Translations under genes and position numbers: made by a program
Notes under the pieces: generated by a model
Seen by the model: only the letters and a program-made list of their open reading frames with translations
The model's database searches: none
What the model was told of the DNA's origin: nothing
Shown: positions 59,222 to 64,000 of the stretch, one piece after another
How positions within the stretch are numbered: the stretch's first letter is position 1
Layout of the letters: each line of letters begins with the position of its first letter
Origin: Rhizobium sp. CIAT894
GTDB lineage: Bacteria; Pseudomonadota; Alphaproteobacteria; Rhizobiales; Rhizobiaceae
Assembly: GCF_000172795.2 (NCBI RefSeq)
Contig: NZ_CP020948.1
Coordinates: 124,001 to 188,000 of the forward strand
Length of the DNA stretch: 64,000 nucleotides
Reading direction: 5' to 3'

Positions 59222-59302
59222 AGTGCCGCAACCTTTCAGATTCGCTGCGCCCCCGCCTCTTTCTTCCGAGCAAAAAACCAGCCTATGGTGACGGCAGGCT
59301 GC

Positions 59303-59317
59303 GCACATTTTTTGCGC
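59303..59317. promoter_or_regulatory. possible NtrC-binding site
   Basis: GCAC-ATTTTTT-GCGC differs at one arm position from the enteric NtrC consensus GCAC-N7-GTGC. It lies ~85 bp upstream of the sigma-54 promoter, a normal enhancer distance. A further TGCACC half-site is at 59325-59330. Confidence 0.45.
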
Positions 59318-59389
59318 AAGTGCATGCACCATGCGATGTCGCCACGGGCGGCGCCATGATGCCTCCAGTGAAATCAACGATTTGGAACC

Positions 59390-59405
59390 TGGCACGCCGC
59401 TTGCT
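59390..59405 (+). promoter_or_regulatory. sigma-54 (RpoN) promoter
   Basis: TGGCACG-CCGC-TTGCT matches the -24/-12 consensus TGGCACR-N4-TTGCW at every fixed position. Transcription would start about 10-12 nt further on, just ahead of the riboswitch aptamer. Fits nitrogen-limitation control of the guanidine genes. Confidence 0.85.
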
Positions 59406-59420
59406 TCGATATTTGCAGAG

Positions 59421-59531
59421 TTGGTGGCTAGGGTTCCGGCGTCGCAAGGCGTGACTGGTCCGAGAGCTGCCACCGGCAGGGGAGACATCCTGCCGGGTGC
59501 ACGGCGGGATAAAAACCCGGGAGACCTCGTA
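59421..59531 (+). ncRNA. guanidine-I (ykkC) riboswitch aptamer
   Basis: All consensus blocks appear in order: GCTAGGGTTCCG (59428-59439), ACTGGTCCGAGAG (59454-59466), a variable hairpin CCGGCAGG...CCTGCCGG (59473-59496), then ACGGCGGGATAAAAACCCGG (59501-59520) and GAGA. The ligand of this class is guanidinium. The downstream terminator (59538-59574) and guanidine-type genes support the call; an ON switch is expected. Confidence 0.95.
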
Positions 59532-59537
59532 AGCCAA

Positions 59538-59574
59538 GGGATTGGCGGCACGATGGTCATTGCCGATCCCTTTT
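59538..59574 (+). terminator. riboswitch-controlled intrinsic terminator
   Basis: GGGATTGGC (59538-59546) pairs with GCCGATCCC (59562-59570), 9 bp with one T-G wobble, followed by TTTT. It lies between the aptamer and the binding-protein start, the standard expression platform for the guanidine-I class. Confidence 0.85.
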
Positions 59575-59599
59575 GATGAAAAGCAAAAGGGGAATTTCA

Positions 59600-60673
59600 A
59601 TGCAGACTTTTTCGAAGCTTCTTTCCATCACCGCACTGACGGCATCCCTGGCGCTGGGCCTCGGCTCCATCGCGAACGCCGAACAGAAGACCGATTTCAA
59701 GGTTGCCTGGTCGATTTATGTCGGCTGGATGCCCTGGGGCTATGCCGCCGATCACGGCATCGTCAAGAAATGGGCTGACAAATACGGCATCAAGATCGAG
59801 GTCACCCAATTCAACGACTACGTCGAATCGATGAACCAGTATACGGCCGGCGCATTCGACGCCGTGACGCTCACCAATATGGACGGCCTCTCAATCCCGG
59901 CAGCCGGCGGTGTCGACACGACGGCCGTGATCGTCGGCGACTTCTCGAACGGCAATGACGCGGTCATCCTGAAAGACAAGGCGAGCCTTGCCGACATCAA
60001 GGGCCAGAACGTCAATCTCGTCGAATTCTCCGTCTCGCACTATCTGCTGGCCCGCGCGCTCGAAAGCATCAAGATGACCGAGCGCGACGTCAAAGTGGTC
60101 AACACCTCCGATGCCGACATGGTCGCCGCCTACAAGACGGCTGACGTGACCGCTGTCGTCACCTGGAATCCGCTGGTCTCGACCATCCTCGAGGACCCCA
60201 CGGCCAAGAAGGTCTTCGACAGTTCGCAGGTGCCGGGCGAGATCATCGACCTGATGGTCGCCAACACCGGCGTGCTGAAGGACAACCCGAATTTCGGCAA
60301 GGCGCTTGCAGGCATCTGGTATGAGACGGCAGCGCTGCTGACATCAGACAGCGCCGACGGCAAGGCCGCGCGCGAGGCGATGGGCCAGGCGTCGGGCACG
60401 GATCTCAAGGGCTTCGAATCCCAGCTTGCCGCCACCAAGCTGTTTGCCAAGCCGGCCGATGCGGTTGCCTTTACCGCGTCGGGCAGCCTGCCGAAGACGA
60501 TGGATCTCGTCCGCACCTTCCTGTTCGAAAAGGGTCTGCTCGGCAGCGGCGCGCCGTCCGCTGATGTGATCGGCATCGAAATGCCGGATGGCAAGGTTCT
60601 CGGCGACAGCGGCAACGTCAAGCTGCGCTTTACCGAGACCTACATGAAGGCGGCCGCCGACGCTTCGCTCTGA
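59600..60673 (+). CDS. NitT/TauT-type ABC transporter substrate-binding protein (guanidine-linked)
   Basis: 357 aa. ATG at 59600 follows AAAAGGGGAA; signal peptide MQTFSKLLSITALTASLALG ends IANAEQ. Family features: WSIYVGWMPWGYAADHGIVK, FDAVTLTNMDGLSIP and VTWNPLVSTIL, like taurine/nitrate receptors. Controlled by the riboswitch 26 nt upstream. In known ykkC operons this receptor belongs to a guanidine importer; annotations often say urea or nitrate. Confidence 0.9.
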   Translation: MQTFSKLLSITALTASLALGLGSIANAEQKTDFKVAWSIYVGWMPWGYAADHGIVKKWADKYGIKIEVTQFNDYVESMNQYTAGAFDAVTLTNMDGLSIPAAGGVDTTAVIVGDFSNGNDAVILKDKASLADIKGQNVNLVEFSVSHYLLARALESIKMTERDVKVVNTSDADMVAAYKTADVTAVVTWNPLVSTILEDPTAKKVFDSSQVPGEIIDLMVANTGVLKDNPNFGKALAGIWYETAALLTSDSADGKAAREAMGQASGTDLKGFESQLAATKLFAKPADAVAFTASGSLPKTMDLVRTFLFEKGLLGSGAPSADVIGIEMPDGKVLGDSGNVKLRFTETYMKAAADASL

Positions 60674-60686
60674 GCAATCTTCGAGA

Positions 60687-60709
60687 GCGGCGTGGGTTGC
60701 CCACGCCGC
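60687..60709 (+). other. intercistronic stem-loop
   Basis: GCGGCGTGGG-TTG-CCCACGCCGC, a perfect 10-bp stem 14 nt after the binding-protein stop. No T-run. Confidence 0.75.
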
Positions 60710-60735
60710 CATCTTTCATCAGCGGAGCTTCTCTC

Positions 60736-61554
60736 ATGCGTTGGATCAACACGAGGCCGAGCCGGGGTGCGCAGCTTGCTTTGACGCTGCTGCCCTTCGT
60801 GCTGCTGATCGTCGCCTATGTTTTCGGCTCGGCGGCGCGACTGGCGGAAAACGCCAATGACAAGCTGCTGCCGGGCTTCGCAGATTTCGCCGATGCGATC
60901 AATCGCCTGGTCTTCGTCGCCGATCCGCGCACCGGCGAATACCTGCTGTGGTCCGATACGGCGGCGAGCCTGGTGCGGCTGTTTGCCGGCCTCGGCATTT
61001 CCACCGTCACCGCCCTCGTCATCGGCATGCTGATCGGCATGCTGCCGTACCTCCGGGCGCTGCTCTCCCCATTCGTCGCCGTTATCTCGATGGTGCCGCC
61101 GCTGGCGCTGCTGCCGATTCTCTTCATCGCCATGGGGCTTGGGGAAGCCTCCAAGATCGCGCTAATCGCCATCGGCGTTGCGCCGACGATGATCCGAGAC
61201 CTCGCGCTGAAGGCGCTGGAACTGCCGCGCGAACAGATCGTCAAGGCTGAAACACTCGGCGGCTCCTCGTGGCAGATCGGCCTTCGCGTCGTGTTGCCGC
61301 AGATCCTGCCGCGGCTGATCACCTGTCTCCGGCTTCAGCTCGGCCCTGCCTGGCTGTTCCTGATCGCGGCAGAGGCGATCTCGTCGGATTCCGGCCTCGG
61401 TTACCGCATCTTCCTCGTGCGCCGCTACCTCTCCATGGACGTGATCTTTCCCTATGTCGTCTGGATCACCCTGCTCGCTGTGGTCATGAATTACATTCTC
61501 GATCGCATCCGCATCGCTCTCTTCCCCTGGTCGGAGCTGGAGAAGCAGGCATGA
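60736..61554 (+). CDS. ABC transporter permease (NitT/TauT type)
   Basis: 272 aa, six helices. The cytoplasmic EAA-like loop is VKAETLGGSSWQIGLRVVLP, and YRIFLVRRYLSMDVIF near the end is characteristic of the TauC/SsuC group. Overlaps the ATPase gene by 4 nt. A guanidine importer subunit by context. Confidence 0.9.
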   Translation: MRWINTRPSRGAQLALTLLPFVLLIVAYVFGSAARLAENANDKLLPGFADFADAINRLVFVADPRTGEYLLWSDTAASLVRLFAGLGISTVTALVIGMLIGMLPYLRALLSPFVAVISMVPPLALLPILFIAMGLGEASKIALIAIGVAPTMIRDLALKALELPREQIVKAETLGGSSWQIGLRVVLPQILPRLITCLRLQLGPAWLFLIAAEAISSDSGLGYRIFLVRRYLSMDVIFPYVVWITLLAVVMNYILDRIRIALFPWSELEKQA

Positions 61555-62381
61555 GCGAGTTGGTGATCGAAAGGGTCTGGAAGGAATATGGCGACCAGAT
61601 CGTGCTTGAGAACGTGTCGCTGACCGTCGCCTCGCGCGCCTTCGTCGCCCTTGTCGGCCCGTCCGGCTGCGGCAAGACGACCTTCCTGCGCATGCTGCTT
61701 GGCCAGGAGCGACCGACGCGGGGCACTATACGGCTTGACGGTGAACCGTTGCCGCTCGAGCCAGGGCCGGATCGCGGCGTCGTTTTCCAACGCTACTCCG
61801 TCTTCCCGCATCTGACCGTGCTCGGCAATGTGCTGCTCGGCCGCGAATTTTCCGCGGCGCGCTACAAGGCAAAGCTTTTCGGCGCTACCCGCCGCAGCGC
61901 GGTCGACGAGGCGCGGCGGTTGATCGGCGAAGTCGGCCTTGCCGGCGCCGAGGATAAATACCCGGCACAGCTTTCCGGTGGCATGCAGCAGCGCCTGGCG
62001 CTGGCGCAGGCGCTCATCATGAAGCCGAAAGTGCTGTTGCTCGACGAGCCATTCGGGGCGCTCGACCCCGGCATTCGCGCCGAAATCCATACCTTGATGA
62101 AACGGCTCTGGCACGAAACGCAGATGACCGTCGTCATGGTGACGCACGACATGCGCGAGGCCTTCACGCTGGCGACGCGGGTCGTCGCCTTCGAGCGCCG
62201 GCGTGACCGCCCGGAGGAGAAGGAGCGCTACGGCGCGACCATCACCAAGGACATTTCCATCTGGCCGCCCCGGCTTGCCGGTGCGCCGTCCATCTTCAGC
62301 CCCGACCGGGACGGCCCGGTCATTTCTCTGGGCCATCGTCGGGACGACCCGGCTTCCAGTCCGTCAGGAGAAAAACCATGA
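61551..62381 (+). CDS. ABC transporter ATP-binding protein (NitT/TauT type)
   Basis: 276 aa. Walker A GPSGCGKTT at 36-44, Q-loop VVFQRYSVFPHLTV, signature LSGGMQQR, Walker B VLLLDEPFGALD, switch His VTHDMREAF. A C-terminal extension of ~45 residues (YGATITKDISIWPPRLAGAP) is common to ATPases next to urea-carboxylase-associated genes. Overlaps the next start (ATGA). Confidence 0.92.
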   Translation: MSELVIERVWKEYGDQIVLENVSLTVASRAFVALVGPSGCGKTTFLRMLLGQERPTRGTIRLDGEPLPLEPGPDRGVVFQRYSVFPHLTVLGNVLLGREFSAARYKAKLFGATRRSAVDEARRLIGEVGLAGAEDKYPAQLSGGMQQRLALAQALIMKPKVLLLDEPFGALDPGIRAEIHTLMKRLWHETQMTVVMVTHDMREAFTLATRVVAFERRRDRPEEKERYGATITKDISIWPPRLAGAPSIFSPDRDGPVISLGHRRDDPASSPSGEKP

Positions 62382-63199
62382 TGCATGTCAGGCGTTCGCC
62401 CGAAGAAATATCAGCCAACCGGCAGCGTTACGAGGAAGATCAGAAGAAGGGGCTGGAATTCGCGCCGAAGGCTCTGCCGGCGCCGAGCCCCCTGCCCGCT
62501 CCCGCCATCGATGCCGCGGCGATCATCCACCAGGAAACCATCCCAGGCGGCTGGTACTGGTCGACCGCGCTGAAGCGCGGCGAGGCGCTCCGCATCGATC
62601 AGGGCGACGGCGGATCGACCGTGGCGCTCGTCGCCTGGAACGCCGCTGACACGAGCGAGCGGCTCAATCTCGTCGATACGGTCAAGGTTCAGTGGACGAC
62701 CGCCCTCGGCAAGGGACGCGTCATCTTCTCGGATATGGGCCGCGTGATGTTTTCGCTGATCGAGGACAGTCCCGGTGCTCATGACTGCCTGATGGGCGGC
62801 TCGACAGCGGCCTCGAACGCCGTAAAATATCCTGGCGTCAAAACCCGCAACACCCGCGACAATCTCGTGCTCGTCGCCGGCAAGCTCGGTCTCACCAGGC
62901 GTGATATCCCGGCGATCCTCAATCTCTTCGCTCCTGTCCGCGTCGACGATGATGGTGGCTTCCACTGGCGCGGCAAGCTTTCCAACAGCGGCGATTACGC
63001 CGAACTGCGCGCCGAAATGGACATGATCGTCGGCTTTTCCAATTGCCCGCATCCGCTCGATCCAGATCCGGTCTATGCGCCGAAGCCGATCATCGTGACG
63101 CGCTTTCGCGCAGCCGCACCCGCCGTCGACGATCTCGCGCGCACGGCGACCGCCGAAGCCCTTCGCGGCTTCGAGAACAACGCCGCGATGCTGGCCTGA
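62378..63199 (+). CDS. DUF1989 protein, carboxyguanidine deiminase subunit type (urea-carboxylase-associated)
   Basis: 273 aa, with CAGGAGAAAAACC before the ATG. DUF1989 signs: IPGGWYWSTALKRGEALRI, GRVMFSLIEDSPGAHDCLMGG and NLFAPVRVDDDGGFHWRGK. Previously called urea-carboxylase-associated; the pair of DUF1989 proteins in such operons forms carboxyguanidine deiminase (CgdAB), which removes ammonia from carboxyguanidine. The larger of the two here has an N-terminal extension of about 45 residues. Which is CgdA or CgdB is not assigned. Confidence 0.85.
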   Translation: MMHVRRSPEEISANRQRYEEDQKKGLEFAPKALPAPSPLPAPAIDAAAIIHQETIPGGWYWSTALKRGEALRIDQGDGGSTVALVAWNAADTSERLNLVDTVKVQWTTALGKGRVIFSDMGRVMFSLIEDSPGAHDCLMGGSTAASNAVKYPGVKTRNTRDNLVLVAGKLGLTRRDIPAILNLFAPVRVDDDGGFHWRGKLSNSGDYAELRAEMDMIVGFSNCPHPLDPDPVYAPKPIIVTRFRAAAPAVDDLARTATAEALRGFENNAAMLA

Positions 63200-63211
63200 G
63201 GAGGGATGACG

Positions 63212-63862
63212 ATGACCGATTTCATCAAGACTTCAGCTTCACGCAGCCTCGAAAACGCCGTGCAGGATCATTTCATCCCGGCCGAAGCGCCGTGGTCCGG
63301 CATCGTGCGCAAGGGGCAGACGATCCGCATCGAAGACAGCTACGGCCAGCAGGCGATCGACACGCTGTTTTATCGCGCCGATGATTTTGCCGAGCGCTAT
63401 TCCAACCAGGACACGATGCGGGCGCAGGGTGGCGCCTATATCGGCGTCGGCACGAAGATCATTTCGAACGAGGGCAACGTCATGCTTGTCATGACGGCCG
63501 ACAGCTGCGGCCGCCATGATACCTCCGCCGGCGCCTGCTCGTGCGAAAGCAACACGGTGCGCTTCGGCCACGGCACGAAATACCTGCATGCCTGCCGCGA
63601 CAATTTCGTGCTCGAGGTGACTAGGCACGGCATGAGCAAGCGCGACATCGTGCCGAACATCAATTTCTTCATGAATGTCCCGATCAAGCCGAATGGCGAG
63701 ATGACCATCGTCGACGGCATTTCCGCGCCCGGCGACTATGTCGAACTGACGGCTGAAATGGACGTGCTCTGCGTCATCTCCAACTGCCCGCAGGTCAACA
63801 ATCCCTGCAACGGCTTCGATCCGACACCGATCCGGGTGCTGATCTGGGACGGCGAGGACTGA
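63212..63862 (+). CDS. DUF1989 protein, carboxyguanidine deiminase subunit type (urea-carboxylase-associated)
   Basis: 216 aa. The ATG at 63212, 6 nt after GAGGAGGG, is chosen; an ATG at 63206 abuts the ribosome site. Features: WSGIVRKGQTIRIEDSYGQQAIDTL, DSCGRHDTSAGACSCESNTV with three closely spaced Cys, NINFFMNVPIKPNGEMTIVDG and the terminal CVISNCPQVNNPCNGFDPTPIR. Partner of the preceding DUF1989 protein; both precede the carboxylase that makes their substrate. Confidence 0.87.
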   Translation: MTDFIKTSASRSLENAVQDHFIPAEAPWSGIVRKGQTIRIEDSYGQQAIDTLFYRADDFAERYSNQDTMRAQGGAYIGVGTKIISNEGNVMLVMTADSCGRHDTSAGACSCESNTVRFGHGTKYLHACRDNFVLEVTRHGMSKRDIVPNINFFMNVPIKPNGEMTIVDGISAPGDYVELTAEMDVLCVISNCPQVNNPCNGFDPTPIRVLIWDGED

Positions 63863-63865
63863 TCG

Positions 63866-64000
63866 ATGTTCGCCAAGGTTCTCATCGCCAATCGCGGCGA
63901 AATCGCCGTCCGGGTGATCCGGACATTGAGGAGGATGGGCATCGCCTCGGTTGCCGTCTATTCCGATGCCGATCGCTTCTCGAAGCCGGCGCTGCTCGCC
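63866..64000 (+). CDS. guanidine/urea carboxylase (biotin-dependent), N-terminal part, cut by window end
   Basis: Starts [20 protein letters not shown] and continues [20 protein letters not shown] to the edge: the biotin carboxylase N-terminal domain. In this riboswitch-led operon it is the carboxylase annotated as urea carboxylase, now known in such contexts to carboxylate guanidine. The rest of the protein (carboxyltransferase and biotin carrier) lies outside, so the exact type cannot be checked. Confidence 0.85.
   Translation, partial: MFAKVLIANRGEIAVRVIRTLRRMGIASVAVYSDADRFSKPALLA

Noticed and set aside
59222..59420. Small plus and minus frames in the region before the riboswitch
   Set aside because: They cross the sigma-54 promoter and aptamer and have no family resemblance.
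1..64000. tRNA, rRNA or CRISPR arrays
   Set aside because: No cloverleaf with CCA-type acceptor, no rRNA-conserved stretch and no regularly spaced direct repeats were recognised by eye.

Overview
The window is high-GC alphaproteobacterial DNA, most likely Rhizobium (R. leguminosarum/etli type). The evidence is the dense array of solute-importing ABC transporters, LacI-regulated sugar operons, a cydDCABX operon behind a GbsR/MarR-type regulator, and several RIME-like palindromic intergenic repeats. No rRNA, tRNA or CRISPR was seen.

Layout. 0-1.2 kb: end of a binding-protein-dependent transporter (permease tail, ATPase). 1.2-9.6 kb: inositol-monophosphatase-family protein and a complete sugar ABC importer with a TIM-barrel isomerase and a Gfo/Idh/MocA dehydrogenase, divergent from a LacI regulator across a perfect CGTAAACGTTTACG palindrome. 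9.6-25.6 kb: two LLM flavin monooxygenases, two acyl-CoA-dehydrogenase-like flavoproteins (SfnB/DszC type), an Rbs-type importer, a Dpp/Opp-type importer and a class V aminotransferase. This looks like a scavenging island, probably for organosulfur or similar compounds; two of its promoters share a TTTAGA..TAA.CTCTATG motif. 25.6-28.3 kb: an atypical glycerophosphodiesterase and a TPR-GGDEF diguanylate cyclase. 28.3-35.5 kb: a second sugar-type importer in one operon with a canonical glycerophosphodiesterase, LacI regulator and inositol-monophosphatase-family enzyme, suggesting uptake and breakdown of a glycerophosphodiester. 35.5-36.5 kb is almost gene-free. 36.5-40.2 kb: YbaK-type deacylase, Tim44-like membrane protein, 2-hydroxyacid dehydrogenase, HupE. 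40.4-47.4 kb: GbsR/MarR regulator plus cydD-cydC-cydA-cydB-cydX.

47.4-51.9 kb is the most unusual part: a 4506-bp element with 38-bp GGGG...(A/G)AG inverted repeats (33/38 identical) flanked by a TAGAAA direct repeat. It inserted exactly at the cydX stop codon and moved the cyd terminator 4.5 kb downstream. It has lost all of its Tn3-type transposase except a C-terminal scrap next to the right repeat. It carries a FAD/CPYC oxidoreductase, a TetR regulator and a SAM methyltransferase, plus a GGDEF gene fragment, a RIME repeat and a complete nested ISAs1-family IS with its own 10-bp target duplication.

51.9-59.2 kb: a fused Gfo/Idh-aldo/keto reductase, a third sugar ABC importer and an AraC regulator. 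59.2-64.0 kb: a guanidine-I (ykkC) riboswitch with an intrinsic terminator, preceded by a perfect sigma-54 promoter and a possible NtrC site. It controls a NitT/TauT-type importer, two DUF1989 proteins (carboxyguanidine deiminase type) and the start of a biotin-dependent guanidine/urea carboxylase. Five of the six solute-binding-protein genes are followed directly by a strong intercistronic stem-loop.
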